DNA from: Chitinophaga sancti
GTDB lineage: Bacteria; Bacteroidota; Bacteroidia; Chitinophagales; Chitinophagaceae
DNA: 64,000 nucleotides
Assembly (NCBI RefSeq): GCF_034087045.1
Contig: NZ_CP139247.1
Location: 6,350,001 to 6,414,000 of the forward strand
Reading direction: 5' to 3'
The notes beneath the pieces were generated by a model, which saw only the letters and a program-made list of their open reading frames with translations, had not been told where the DNA came from and did no database searches. This document shows, one piece after another, positions 8,503 to 16,977 of this stretch; position 1 is the first letter of the stretch, and each line of letters opens with the position of its first letter. A program made the position numbers and the translations under genes.

Positions 8503-9819
8503 TTAGTAACCGATTTTTTTTAAAATCTTTCGGACTATCTTCATCAAAGGTGTCATAAACCATTTTTTTGCTGTAAGTAATAGTATTAAGTGTTCCAGCG
8601 GCGCTTGGAAATAACGCTTTAGCGGACGACGTTTACCATCTCTAATGCGTGCTTCACGTCCCATTTCCGGATTCATTGAACAACGCACAGGCAACCCATA
8701 AAACATCCTTCGCATACAAAGTTGGTCGCGGTCACATGCAACAATTTGACTGGTTTTTCCTTCCTGCAATTTGTTGACATAATTAGGCTCGGCAAGCAAT
8801 TGTCGTGCTAACATTACCACATCACCATGTCCTTCAGCAATTGCCTTTGCCGCAAGTTCGGGATTATGAAAACCTTGTATGAAAATTGGAACCGACAACA
8901 TTTTCCTAAACACACGAGCATCTCCACTCTCCGCCATTTCACCGTCCTTCATCGGTATGCTCCTATCCATCGTTTCGTAAGCGCCGTAGGTCAACGCTAC
9001 ATAATCAATCCCTTCTGCCTCCACTATCTTAGCAATAGTGGCAAATTCCACTGCTTTTGCACCGTCCGGCAGGAAATCGTTCGCTGGAATACGCAGCCCA
9101 ATAATAAAGTCAGGGCTTGTGACTGCACGAATTCCCCGCACGATATTTATAAGTATTCGTGCGCGGTTCTCCAAAGGACCACCATATTCGTCTGTACGCC
9201 AGTTTGTCCGTTGAATTACAAATGAACTCGTAAAATAACTCATATTAGCATTGACCTCTACCCCGTCAAAACCCGCACGAAAAACCCGCTCAGCAGCTTG
9301 TATTGTGCCAGCTTCAACTTCCTTGATTTCCTCTATAGTCGCAGCCTTCGGTGCAGACAGCGTAATGCCACCCGGGATTACAAATCCCTTTGGGAAATGG
9401 TCTTCAGGTATAGTCAGCTCTTTAGGGCTCGCTGCTATTTTATTCATAGTTTTAGGCATTCCAAGCCGACCAAAACTCGACATTAACTCTATCACAACCG
9501 GAGTTTCAAAAGCATGTATAGCTTCCGCCAACTTTTGAAATTTTGGAACGTTTTCTTCAATATCCCAACGCAACCAAGGTGTGGTAGGTGGTGCTTCATC
9601 CGCACTACGTGCCGTGGCAGCCGCACTGATAATGATCATACCTGTACCGCCCCGGGCACGCGCCTCGTAGAAAGCGATTGCCTGGTCACTCGGGGCGCCT
9701 TCCGCCGTAGGGACAGAAAGCCCCATAGGCCCCATTACAATCCTGTTTTTCAGTTTGACTTTGTTAATCTTGATGGGCTCGAATAGCGGTTTAAACCTGC
9801 TCTCAATTTTTGCTGTCAT
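8503..9819 (-). CDS. NADH:flavin oxidoreductase / Old Yellow Enzyme family
   Basis: This protein of about 438 residues folds as an FMN-dependent TIM barrel of the OYE / 2,4-dienoyl-CoA reductase group. The N-terminal signature KLKNRIVMGPMG is present, as are the central motifs GFDGVEVNAN and ENRARI and the phosphate-binding region GDVVMLARQLLAEP. A C-terminal Cys group (CDRDQLCMRRMFYGLPVRC) resembles the 4Fe-4S cluster ligands of the DCR-type enzymes. The usual additional FAD/NADH domain is absent, so it is a short form. The open frame extends to a TTG at 9846; the ATG at 9819 fits the family better. It shares a bipartite upstream motif with the efflux operon, which suggests an electrophile or enone detoxification role. 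Confidence 0.85.
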   Translation of the reverse strand: MTAKIESRFKPLFEPIKINKVKLKNRIVMGPMGLSVPTAEGAPSDQAIAFYEARARGGTGMIIISAAATARSADEAPPTTPWLRWDIEENVPKFQKLAEAIHAFETPVVIELMSSFGRLGMPKTMNKIAASPKELTIPEDHFPKGFVIPGGITLSAPKAATIEEIKEVEAGTIQAAERVFRAGFDGVEVNANMSYFTSSFVIQRTNWRTDEYGGPLENRARILINIVRGIRAVTSPDFIIGLRIPANDFLPDGAKAVEFATIAKIVEAEGIDYVALTYGAYETMDRSIPMKDGEMAESGDARVFRKMLSVPIFIQGFHNPELAAKAIAEGHGDVVMLARQLLAEPNYVNKLQEGKTSQIVACDRDQLCMRRMFYGLPVRCSMNPEMGREARIRDGKRRPLKRYFQAPLEHLILLLTAKKWFMTPLMKIVRKILKKIGY

Positions 9820-9867
9820 CCTCTTTTGTCTAAAATTTTTAAGCAAAGTTCTCCAAAAAAAAATTCA

Positions 9868-9907
9868 AACAAATGTTCAAAAAACACTAAAATATGTCTA
9901 AAAGCAC
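9868..9907 (-). promoter_or_regulatory. Candidate promoter/operator of the OYE gene
   Basis: On the minus strand this site has TAGACATATTTT, 13 bases, then CATTTGTT, ending 48 bases before the ATG at 9819. It repeats the arrangement upstream of the efflux operon (6419-6458). Positions 9889-9907 and 6440-6458 differ at only two of 19 bases. The match in sequence, spacing and distance to the start supports a common regulator. Confidence 0.5.
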
Positions 9908-9920
9908 AATACTCACAAAT

Positions 9921-10130
9921 TCAGGCTAAATGGCTAAATAGACATTGAATATTAGCCAAGTCAGAGAAACGCAACCCTCTTAAACAGGCCAATACAAATA
10001 AATACCTGTAAAGTTCAGGATAGGGTTGGTCTGAAAGATCAGTATTGTATAGCTGCGTTATTTCCTGACGGTTCAGATAGATGGCATCAGAAAATAAAAG
10101 GCCCTCTTTATCTTTTACTAAAATATTCAT
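9921..10130 (-). pseudogene. Tyrosine recombinase/integrase fragment
   Basis: This 69-codon ORF contains LFVLACLRGLRFSDLANIQ, the region with the first catalytic Arg (in GLRFSDL) of Bacteroidetes tyrosine recombinases. The N-terminal core-binding domain and the rest of the catalytic domain (H-x-x-R and Tyr) are missing, so it is a non-functional remnant. It sits at the left edge of an AT-rich region full of IS and gene fragments, and marks an old integration event. Confidence 0.6.
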
Positions 10131-10176
10131 TTCAAATTAATCCAAGGTGCCTTCGGGCAACAAATAACTTCATCCT

Positions 10177-10250
10177 TGAAAAATTTCACAGAGAATAAAT
10201 TCTTATAAAAATGACGCCAAGTGGAAGTATTGGTCTTCACTTGGCGTCTC
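10177..10250. repeat. Palindrome-bearing direct repeat, copy 1
   Basis: The sequence GAATAAATTC-TATAAAAA followed by a hairpin (GACGCCAAGTG paired with CACTTGGCGTC, 10213-10248) occurs twice, here and at 10597-10672. The hairpin is near perfect, with one bulged base and a short loop. The two copies bracket the Fic fragment. The hairpin could be a terminator or a mobile-element end; it lacks a T tract. Confidence 0.55.
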
Positions 10251-10269
10251 CAGTGAACCCGCTGGGACA

Positions 10270-10618
10270 ATGTTCCAACTCTTTGGTGGAGGATTTGAGG
10301 AGGTTGGCGACTTTACTTTTCTCTTGATTAGTCTGAATGTACAAAATGCACAAAACATCGGCATTTTTAAGATTCCGGTACACTATCTCATTAGTTACAT
10401 CATACGGCACAAACACGATTATTATCGCTTGCTTCAGCAGGTACGGAACAACAACGATTGGGCACTGTGGCTACTGTTTATGTTAGAAGCGGTTGCTATA
10501 ACGGCCGCGGAAAATATCAATACTACAATCGGAATTCGGGAAGTAATGCAACAGTACAAAAAAATATCCGCTCCAACCTTCCTAAGAAACCGCTGGTTGA
10601 AAAATTAAGAAGAGAATA
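10270..10618 (+). pseudogene. Fic-domain protein fragment
   Basis: The stretch IPVHYLISYIIRHKHDYYRLLQQV and NDWALWLLFMLEAV resembles the C-terminal helical part of Fic (AMPylating) proteins that follows the HxFx(D/E)GNGRxxR active-site loop. That loop and everything before it are missing, so the fragment cannot be active. The open frame ends at 10608. Adding one base to the A7 run near 10558-10564 restores a family-like end (IRSNLPKKPLVEKLRRE) with a stop at about 10618. The fragment lies between two copies of a palindromic repeat. The family call is from memory of Fic sequences. Confidence 0.5.
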
Positions 10619-10672
10619 AATTCCTATAAAAAATGACGCCAAGTGGAAACATTTGTCTTCACTTGGCGTCTC
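10597..10672. repeat. Palindrome-bearing direct repeat, copy 2
   Basis: This is the second copy of the element at 10177-10250, with the hairpin at 10635-10670 and the same AT-rich leader. Flanking similarity continues weakly to the right (both copies are followed by a GACAAT stretch). Confidence 0.55.
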
Positions 10673-10822
10673 TTGTGACCCGGATTGGACAATTCTCGAA
10701 CCGGTTTTATGAAGATTTGAAGAGAATTTATAAACTTAAATTAATTATAACAAATAGATTATAAGATCTCTCCCTCTCTCACTAAAAATGATTTCTTAGT
10801 TAAACATGCTTTTTTTCGGCCT

Positions 10823-11368
10823 TGGTTGGACTATGCATCGGAAAGAGGAGTTGATAAAAACCTGGTCTTACGTCTGGCAGGTGGCGAGTTCGTTAAAAAG
10901 AAGGAAGACTTGTTGATTACAGGCAGCACAGGAACGGGCAAGAGTTTTTTGGCCTCTGCCATCGGTCACCAATGTTGCATGCTGGGCTTTAAAGTACTTT
11001 ATGCCAATGCCACCTGATTGTTCGCACAACTTAAAATGGCGAAAGCAGATGGTTCCTTGATTAAAGAACTGATGAAAATAGAAAAGCAGGATCTGCTTAT
11101 CCTAGACGACTTTGGTATACAGCCAATGGATGCACAGAGCAGAACGACATTAATAGACATAATAGAAGACCGGCATGGCAAGCGATCCACCATTATCACC
11201 TCACAGCTACCCGTAAAACAGAGGTATGACGTGATCGGAGAAAAAACAGTGGCGGATGCCATCCTGAACAGAGTGGTACACCAGGCAGCACGTATAAAAC
11301 TTAAAGGAGAATCCTTGCGGAGGAAATGGAGCAAAAAGAACAGTGAGGAGCTACCAGCGACCCCTTAG
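10823..11368 (+). pseudogene. istB: IS21-family IstB ATPase remnant
   Basis: The product aligns along its length with the intact IstB at 16250-16969. It has Walker A GSTGTGKSFLA, Walker B-like LLILDDFG, then IIEDRHGKRSTIITSQLP and VADAILNRVVH. It lacks the first ~80 residues and is interrupted by an in-frame TGA at 11015-11017, where the intact copy has Lys (NAQKLFAKL). No istA lies upstream, so it is a dead remnant of an older IS21-type insertion distinct from the complete one. Confidence 0.8.
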
Positions 11369-11654
11369 CGGCTCCGTTGCGTTCGGTTCCGCTACGCTCC
11401 ACCTCACTCCACTGCGCCGCTAAGGCATCAACTTTAATCATAAAGAAGGACATATGTAAATTCATTATTTTTGCCTTGAAAACAGCTACTCTTGAGCTTC
11501 TATAAGACGCGTTTTTGAGGGGTCAAGTTCACTGGCATATCCACTATTAACGAACAACGAAAAGAAATTCAAGAATATATCTTATCATTTATAAATGACT
11601 GAGAAAAAAAACAACGAACCGGTAGCAGCAGTTTGTTACAGAAAAAAAAGAATA
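11369..11654. other. Non-coding stretch after the IstB remnant
   Basis: A GC-richer inverted repeat around 11364-11423 (AGCGGC near the start paired with GCCGCT) follows the IstB remnant, and a GGGGTCAAGTTCACTGGCAT stretch lies near 11520; both probably derive from the old IS end. At 11609-11632 there is an AACAACGAACC motif that recurs at 12117. No gene is seen. Confidence 0.4.
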
Positions 11655-12092
11655 ATGGAACATTCAAACAGTGCGAAAACTTCTCTTAGTAAAGAATTTA
11701 TTTATAATGTGCCGACTGAGCAGGTTTGGCAAGCTTTGACAGATGCCGATAAAATGAGGGTGTGGTATTTTCCTCAACTTAAAAATTTCAAACCTATTGT
11801 TGGGTATAAATTTCAATTCAACGATGACGACGCCGAGTATCAAAAAGACTGGATTGTTACTCAGGTTGTTGAAGGAACAAGATTAGCTCATAACTGGGCA
11901 TATAAAGGTTATCCCGGAAGTTCGGAAGTGATATTCGATATTTTTTCGGAAGGAGACACAACCAGACTAAGAGTTAGGCAAACAGACTTAGACAGTTTTC
12001 CCAAAGACTCACATTTCAGTAAAGAACGATTTGAATGGGGCTGGGATAATCTTCTCGGCAGAAATTTGAAACAACTGATTGAAAGTAAATAA
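11655..12092 (+). CDS. SRPBCC / AHSA1-domain protein
   Basis: This 145-residue protein of the START-like AHSA1 (Activator of Hsp90 ATPase homologue 1, CalC-type) fold has the N-terminal signature KEFIYNVPTEQVWQALTDADKMRVWYF and the C-terminal helix GWDNLLGRNLKQLIES (quoted in part). These small proteins bind hydrophobic ligands in a helix-grip cavity; the ligand is unknown. The frame is open from 11595, but the first 20 codons read through a motif that recurs after the gene. The ATG at 11655 starts exactly at the family's N-terminus and is chosen. The gene is flanked by two copies of an AACAACGAACC motif. Confidence 0.8.
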   Translation: MEHSNSAKTSLSKEFIYNVPTEQVWQALTDADKMRVWYFPQLKNFKPIVGYKFQFNDDDAEYQKDWIVTQVVEGTRLAHNWAYKGYPGSSEVIFDIFSEGDTTRLRVRQTDLDSFPKDSHFSKERFEWGWDNLLGRNLKQLIESK

Positions 12093-12394
12093 AACTTTTA
12101 GAAAGACCGGTTAGAAAACAACGAACCACTAACATCGGTTTTGGATATAGCCGGTAAGATATGTTACTTGGTAATTCATTTTCTAAACAAATTCATTCTC
12201 GGCAAGGCGGAATACGTTTTCAAACTCAGGTCATCCCCAAGCCGTACCTTTAGCGACAAGTCTCACAAAACGCTTGCACACTTAGGCAAGCCTACCAGCT
12301 AAAAAATGGACTTCTCAAGACAATGATTTTGGACTTTTCAAGAAAGCTAAATGAATATATTTTGCTCAACTTTGTAGCTTAAAATAGATACAAG
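12093..12394. other. Intergenic stretch with AACAACGAACC motif
   Basis: There is no gene here. A motif at 12117-12147 (AACAACGAACC, then TAACATCGGTTTTGG) resembles the one at 11609-11632, just before the SRPBCC gene. The AT-rich bases shortly before 12395 probably include the nitroreductase promoter, but no element matches the Bacteroidetes -7 consensus exactly. Confidence 0.35.
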
Positions 12395-13045
12395 ATGGCG
12401 TTATTAGAAGATTTAAAATGGCGTTACGCTACAAAAAAAATGAACGGACAGACCGTTCCGCAACAAAAATTAGACTATATACTGGAAGCAGCAAGATTAG
12501 CACCTTCCTCTTCCGGATTGCAACAGTATAGGGTTTTTGTCATTAAACAAGGTGAAAAACTTAAACAACTGAACGACTTGGTTTTTAAGAATTTTCCATT
12601 TAATCAAAACCAAATTTCAACTTGTTCGGATTTGTTGGTTTGGGCGGCCTTTTCTGAATACACCTTTGAAAGGGTAAAAATGCCACTAAACCAATCGGCT
12701 ATTGAACGTGGTCTGCCCGAAAACCATTCGGATGAATATATACAAAGGCTTTATACGCATTTCGAATCATTCGATAAAAATTGGCAGGAAAACCATTGCG
12801 CCAGGCAAGCCTATTTGTCTTTTGGCATAGCTCTTATGGCTGCTGCCGAGCAAAAGGTAGATACTACGCCAATGGAGGGTTTTGACAAGATAAAAATGGA
12901 TGAATTTCTTGGGATTGGTGGCGATTCAGGTCTTAAAAGTGTACTGGCAATGCCCATAGGGTACAGAGATGAAGCCAACGATTGGTTGGTAAATCTAAAA
13001 AAATGTAGAGTACCCAAAGACGAATTTGTAACCGAAATAATGTAA
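12395..13045 (+). CDS. NAD(P)H-dependent nitroreductase family oxidoreductase
   Basis: This 216-residue FMN enzyme of the nitroreductase fold (NfsB-like group) has N-terminal WRYATKKMNG, which contacts FMN phosphate. It is followed by LAPSSSGLQQYRVFVI, the FMN ribityl/dimer segment, and the C-terminal DSGLKSVLAMPIGYRDEAND, which resembles the usual GYR/GxR end. It would reduce nitro or quinone compounds with NAD(P)H. It is 4 bp upstream of an aldo/keto reductase gene and the two are probably cotranscribed, with an AraC gene following. Confidence 0.87.
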   Translation: MALLEDLKWRYATKKMNGQTVPQQKLDYILEAARLAPSSSGLQQYRVFVIKQGEKLKQLNDLVFKNFPFNQNQISTCSDLLVWAAFSEYTFERVKMPLNQSAIERGLPENHSDEYIQRLYTHFESFDKNWQENHCARQAYLSFGIALMAAAEQKVDTTPMEGFDKIKMDEFLGIGGDSGLKSVLAMPIGYRDEANDWLVNLKKCRVPKDEFVTEIM

Positions 13046-13049
13046 GCCG

Positions 13050-14036
13050 ATGCAAACAAGAAAATTAGGAAAAAACGGACCGGAAGTTTCTGCTATATCC
13101 ATAGGAACAAGCTGGGGAATCAACAGTTTATCAGAATGGCATCAGTCTAAAGAACGATTAAGCCAAACTTTGCATCAGGTAATAGACGCAGGAATTAATT
13201 TTATCAATACCGCTGATTTTTACGGTTGTGGGATTAGTGAACTTGTGATTGGAGAAGTCATTAAAGAACAAAGAAAAGACGTATTCATCAGCGTTAAAAC
13301 AGGTGCAGTCATCAACCCGCATGGACATTTTACAGGACTGGACGGAAGTCCAAAAGGGATAAAAAATTATTGCGCCTATTCACTCAAGCGTTTGGGGGTA
13401 GATGAGATTGATTTGTACCAACCTTGCCGTGTTGACCCTGAAGTTCCAATTGAGGAAACTGTTGGTGCAATTAAAGATTTGATTGCAGAAGGAAAGGTTA
13501 GATATTTAGGACTATCCGAAGCAAATGCGGAGCAATTACAGCGGGCTAATAAAATACATCAGGTTTCTGCATTGGAAATCGAGTATTCATTAGCAACCCG
13601 GTTTATTGAAAATGAGATTTTACAAGTCGCAAGAACCCTGGGTACAGCTATCGTTCCATATTCTGTTTTCAGCTATGGTTTACTTACCGGTAAAATGAAA
13701 TTTCCTTTACCTGAAAATGATTATAAAAATATGTTGCCACGATTTGAAAATGTAAATTTGGAACATAACCTAAAAATGGTAGAACAGCTAAAGGAATTTG
13801 CAAAAAGCAAAAATGCAAGTGCCAGCCAAATAGCATTGGCCTGGCTTTTAAATCAAGGTGATGACATTATTCCGATTGTTGGAATGACAAAACCTGAACG
13901 GATAACAGAAAATACAGAAGCACTAAAAATTAATTTCACAAACAGTGAGCTTCAACTATTAAATGAAACCTTTAACGAAGGGGCATTTAAAGGAGAACGT
14001 TATCCACCGGCCTTTTTGTCTTGGGTTGCTTCTTAA
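13050..14036 (+). CDS. Aldo/keto reductase
   Basis: This 328-residue TIM-barrel oxidoreductase has the AKR signatures: FINTADFYGCGISELVIGE carries the catalytic Asp and Tyr, VKTGA the catalytic Lys, and DEIDLYQPCRVDPEVPIEE the strand that often carries His. Here, as in the YakC/AKR13 group, the position reads Gln-Pro. The C-terminal NADPH-binding loop (IVGMTKPERITEN) is present. It is translated right after the nitroreductase and just before an AraC regulator, so the three probably form a small stress or detoxification unit. Confidence 0.88.
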   Translation: MQTRKLGKNGPEVSAISIGTSWGINSLSEWHQSKERLSQTLHQVIDAGINFINTADFYGCGISELVIGEVIKEQRKDVFISVKTGAVINPHGHFTGLDGSPKGIKNYCAYSLKRLGVDEIDLYQPCRVDPEVPIEETVGAIKDLIAEGKVRYLGLSEANAEQLQRANKIHQVSALEIEYSLATRFIENEILQVARTLGTAIVPYSVFSYGLLTGKMKFPLPENDYKNMLPRFENVNLEHNLKMVEQLKEFAKSKNASASQIALAWLLNQGDDIIPIVGMTKPERITENTEALKINFTNSELQLLNETFNEGAFKGERYPPAFLSWVAS

Positions 14037-14050
14037 ATAAGAACGTCAAA

Positions 14051-14851
14051 ATGAGTTTAGATAAAACATCAGAATATGTAAATGCTGAAATTTCGGGAGA
14101 ACATTTTATTTCCGAACACATGTTCTTTTATATCAAGAAAGGGGAGACAACGTGTTATGACGGGAATAAAACATTTGTTTTCAAATCGGGAGAGTATGGA
14201 CTCATCCGAAAAAACCGCCTTGCAAGATACAGCAAGAAAAAAACGATCAATGAGAACGAAACGGTATTTATTCATTTTGATGAAACATTCCTCAAAAGCT
14301 TTCAAGAAAAATATAACACTCAAGCAGTCATATTCAAGTCCGAAAACACGTTTATACAATTAAATCTAAATGAGCTGTTGCCTGTTTTTTTTCAATCATT
14401 ATACCCTTTAATGCATCAAGGAATAATCCGGGAACCTTTTGCATATGTAAAGCGTGAAGAATTGCTTTTGATTCTTTTAGAAAAACAACCTGATTTGGTT
14501 GGTTTATTTTTCGATTTTAGCATTCCACAAAAAATCGATATTGAAGAATTTATCAATAAAAATTTCAAATTCAACGTAAGCGTTGAACGCTTTGCTTTTT
14601 TGACAGGTCGTAGCTTGTCTGCATTTAAGCGTGATTTTAAAGCCATTTTCAACGACACGCCGAGCCGTTGGTTAGTAAAAAAACGTTTGCAGGAAGCCCA
14701 TTTTCTTATTGAAAAGAAAAAACAAAAACCGTCGGACATTTATTTGGATTTGGGTTTTGAAACATTATCCCATTTTTCTTATGCCTTCAAAAAGCAATTT
14801 GGTGTAACACTAACAGAAATTGCCAGACAAACGAAAGAGACCAGCCGCTAA
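14051..14851 (+). CDS. AraC-family transcriptional regulator
   Basis: This is a protein of about 266 residues with an N-terminal effector region and a C-terminal AraC HTH pair (VERFAFLTGRSLSAFKRDFKAIF, then PSDIYLDLGFETLSHFSYAFKKQFG; quoted in pieces). The frame is open from 14021, overlapping the aldo/keto reductase, but the ATG at 14051 is spaced normally and preferred. A 47-bp copy of part of this gene (14663-14710) recurs at 23115-23161. It probably controls the nitroreductase/aldo-keto reductase pair upstream. Confidence 0.82.
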   Translation: MSLDKTSEYVNAEISGEHFISEHMFFYIKKGETTCYDGNKTFVFKSGEYGLIRKNRLARYSKKKTINENETVFIHFDETFLKSFQEKYNTQAVIFKSENTFIQLNLNELLPVFFQSLYPLMHQGIIREPFAYVKREELLLILLEKQPDLVGLFFDFSIPQKIDIEEFINKNFKFNVSVERFAFLTGRSLSAFKRDFKAIFNDTPSRWLVKKRLQEAHFLIEKKKQKPSDIYLDLGFETLSHFSYAFKKQFGVTLTEIARQTKETSR

Positions 14852-14910
14852 GAAGGTATTGCCATTTTAAGACACCCTACTACTAATCAAAATTTTCAGA
14901 CATTTGAAGA

Positions 14911-15664
14911 ATGAATGATGACGATACAAAAAGACTATCCAGACTTGTAGCAATTTTAACAATTTTACAAACAAAACGAATAGTAAATTCTACGAAACTT
15001 GCTGAAAAATTTGGTGTAAGTACAAGAACAATTTATAGAGATTTAAAAGCCTTAGAACAGGCAGGTGTTCCTATATTGACAGAAGACGGAAAAGGCTACA
15101 CTTTGATGGAAGGCTACAAAATTCCACTAATTATGTTTAGCGAAAAACAAGCAAACGCATTGATTATTGCCGAAACAGTTAGTTTTAAAAAACAGGGATA
15201 GTTCTTTAATTAAAGATTATGCCGAAGCCATTGATAAAATAAAAGCTGTTTTAAGACAAACTGAAAAAGACAAAGCTAATTTGCTTTCATTAAGAACTAA
15301 ATTTGCGAAACTTGACAATTATGAAATTAAGAGCAACATTTTATCTTCCTTACAAAATGCACTTACCAATTTCTACCTTGTTAAATTTGAATAAATCAAT
15401 GCTGAAAACAAAGAGAGTAAAAGAATTGTTGAGCCTTTTGCTTTAATAAGCATAACAGAAGGTTGGTTGATGGTGGCTTTTTGTAGATTAAGAAATGAAT
15501 TTCGCTATTTTAGGTTGGACAGAATTCAAAACTTACAAATTCAACCAGACAATTTTACACCACATAAAATGACGTTACAAGAATTTTTCGAAAAATTTCA
15601 CGGTCATTTAAAACCCTTGACATACTATTGTCAAGGGCTCATTTTACTTTTGCATCATAAATAA
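14911..15664 (+). pseudogene. HTH-WYL (YafY-type) regulator with frameshift and stop
   Basis: The N-terminal part is a DeoR/HTH_11 domain (TKRLSRLVAILTILQTKR, then STKLAEKFGVSTRTIYRDLKALE, quoted in pieces). The frame breaks at an A6 run (15187-15192); removing one A joins it to KNRDSSLIKDYAEAIDKIK and onward. That second frame has an in-frame TAA at 15392-15394. It then continues as a recognisable WYL domain (GWLMVAFCRLRNEFRYFRLDR) to 15664. With two lesions the gene is probably dead. The DUF1761 membrane protein gene follows by 16 bp, a common partner of YafY-type regulators. Confidence 0.75.
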
Positions 15665-15680
15665 TATAAGCAAATTTAAA

Positions 15681-16103
15681 ATGATAAAAAGTTTTTCAAG
15701 AATTAATTGGTTAGCCGTCTTGCTGTCATTAGTGTTTTACTCTTTTTTCGGTTGGCTATGGTTCACTGCATTATTTCCAAATCAATATGCAAGCACATTA
15801 GATAAATTAGGAATTATGCCAGCCAAGCCAGACCCTATTTATTTTTATGGGCCAGCATTAGCCATTTTACCCACTATTTTGACAACTGCTTTGTTGATGA
15901 TAGTGCAAAATATCCACAAAAGAAAAGCTGAAATTGAATTTACCCTGGTTATAGGTTCGGGATTTTTGGTTGCCAATACATTTAATATAGCCATTGATCC
16001 AAATATTCCACATCCAATGGCATATGGATTGTTAGTTGGTGCATTTCAATTGATTAGTATATTAGTGTCTTGCCTTATTTTGCAAGCAATGTGTAAGAAA
16101 TGA
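15681..16103 (+). CDS. DUF1761-family membrane protein
   Basis: This 140-residue protein has four predicted membrane helices and the DUF1761 N-terminal pattern INWLAVLLSLVFYSFFGWLWF, with the conserved aromatic residues in helix 1. Its function is unknown. It follows the damaged WYL regulator gene and its TGA overlaps the ATG of the YdeI-type gene (ATGA at 16099-16102 region), so the three formed an operon before the IS21 insertion. Confidence 0.75.
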   Translation: MIKSFSRINWLAVLLSLVFYSFFGWLWFTALFPNQYASTLDKLGIMPAKPDPIYFYGPALAILPTILTTALLMIVQNIHKRKAEIEFTLVIGSGFLVANTFNIAIDPNIPHPMAYGLLVGAFQLISILVSCLILQAMCKK

Positions 16104-16145
16104 GCAAAAAAAAATGAAATAGAACAGTTTTACCCGGAAACCAAA
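16099..16145 (+). pseudogene. YdeI/OmpD-associated family protein, 5' fragment cut by IS21
   Basis: The ATG at 16099 starts MSK and then needs one A fewer in the A9 run (after 16104) to read NEIEQFYPETK, which joins exactly to QHFREWLQENHL on the far side of the IS element at 18830. The 6-bp target duplication ACCAAA ends this fragment. The gene therefore carries both a homopolymer shift and the insertion. Confidence 0.7.
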
Positions 16146-16249
16146 TGTATAATCTCGTCATTGTGACCATCGTTCTTACGATGCTGACCACCCTGGGATG
16201 GTGGTTACTATAATCTGTTAAAGAGCTGGTGTTGCAAAAATAGTGATTT

Positions 16250-16969
16250 CTATTTCTTTCTTAGAGATTGTCCTTTTAAATCCATTCTATGGGCTGTATG
16301 TACCATCCTGTCAAGTATTGCGTCAGCAACCGTTGATTCTCCTATAACTTCGTACCATTGAGCCACAGGAAGTTGAGAGGCTATAATGGTTGACTTTCTT
16401 CCATGTCTGTCTTCTATAATCTCCATAAGGATCATCCTTGCAGTATTGTCCAAGTGCGCTAATCCAAAATCGTCAATAATTAGAAGGTCTTGTTTTTCAA
16501 TTCTACCTATTTCCTTCGCATATGATCCATCAGCTTTTGTCATTTTGAGTTTGGCGAACAGCTTTTGAGCATTATAATAAAGCGTTCTATAACCCAATTG
16601 ACATGCCTGATGCCCAAGTGCAGAGGCCAGATAGCTTTTCCCAACACCTGTCGGACCAGTTATTAGTAAGTTTTCTTTTTTGTCAATATAACAGCCATCA
16701 GCAAGGTGGAGTACCTGTGTCTTATCTAGTCCCCGATCACCTGTAAAATTTAGTTCTTCAATACTTGCAGCATATCGGAACCTGGCTGATTTCAGGTGGC
16801 GAGTGACTTTCTTATGCTCCTTATCTTCCCATTCTGCCTGGATTAATGTGTTAATAAATTCATCATGTGTCAGGTTATGATGTTGACGATTATCCAGCAA
16901 TGATTGGTATGTTCGTAACATACCGTGCAGCTTTAGCTGCGCCATTTTGTTTAAAATGATGGTACTCAT
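16250..16969 (-). CDS. istB: IS21 IstB-like ATP-binding transposition protein
   Basis: This 239-residue AAA+ helper of IS21 transposition is related to DnaC. It has Walker A GPTGVGKSYLA (about residue 104), Walker B LLIIDDFG, and the conserved IIEDRHGRKSTIIASQLP and DRMVH stretches. It assembles on target DNA and stimulates the IstA transposase. It starts 8 bp after istA ends, the normal order. The full length argues for a functional element. Confidence 0.93.
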   Translation of the reverse strand: MSTIILNKMAQLKLHGMLRTYQSLLDNRQHHNLTHDEFINTLIQAEWEDKEHKKVTRHLKSARFRYAASIEELNFTGDRGLDKTQVLHLADGCYIDKKENLLITGPTGVGKSYLASALGHQACQLGYRTLYYNAQKLFAKLKMTKADGSYAKEIGRIEKQDLLIIDDFGLAHLDNTARMILMEIIEDRHGRKSTIIASQLPVAQWYEVIGESTVADAILDRMVHTAHRMDLKGQSLRKK

Positions 16970-16977
16970 ATATTTTA

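Noticed and set aside
10650..10720. tRNA-like CTCGAACC sequence
   Set aside because: It resembles a T-arm on the minus strand, but no pairing acceptor, D or anticodon arm can be drawn.
11364..11423. GC-rich inverted repeat as a terminator
   Set aside because: It has no T tract and follows a dead IstB fragment; it more likely belongs to the old IS end.
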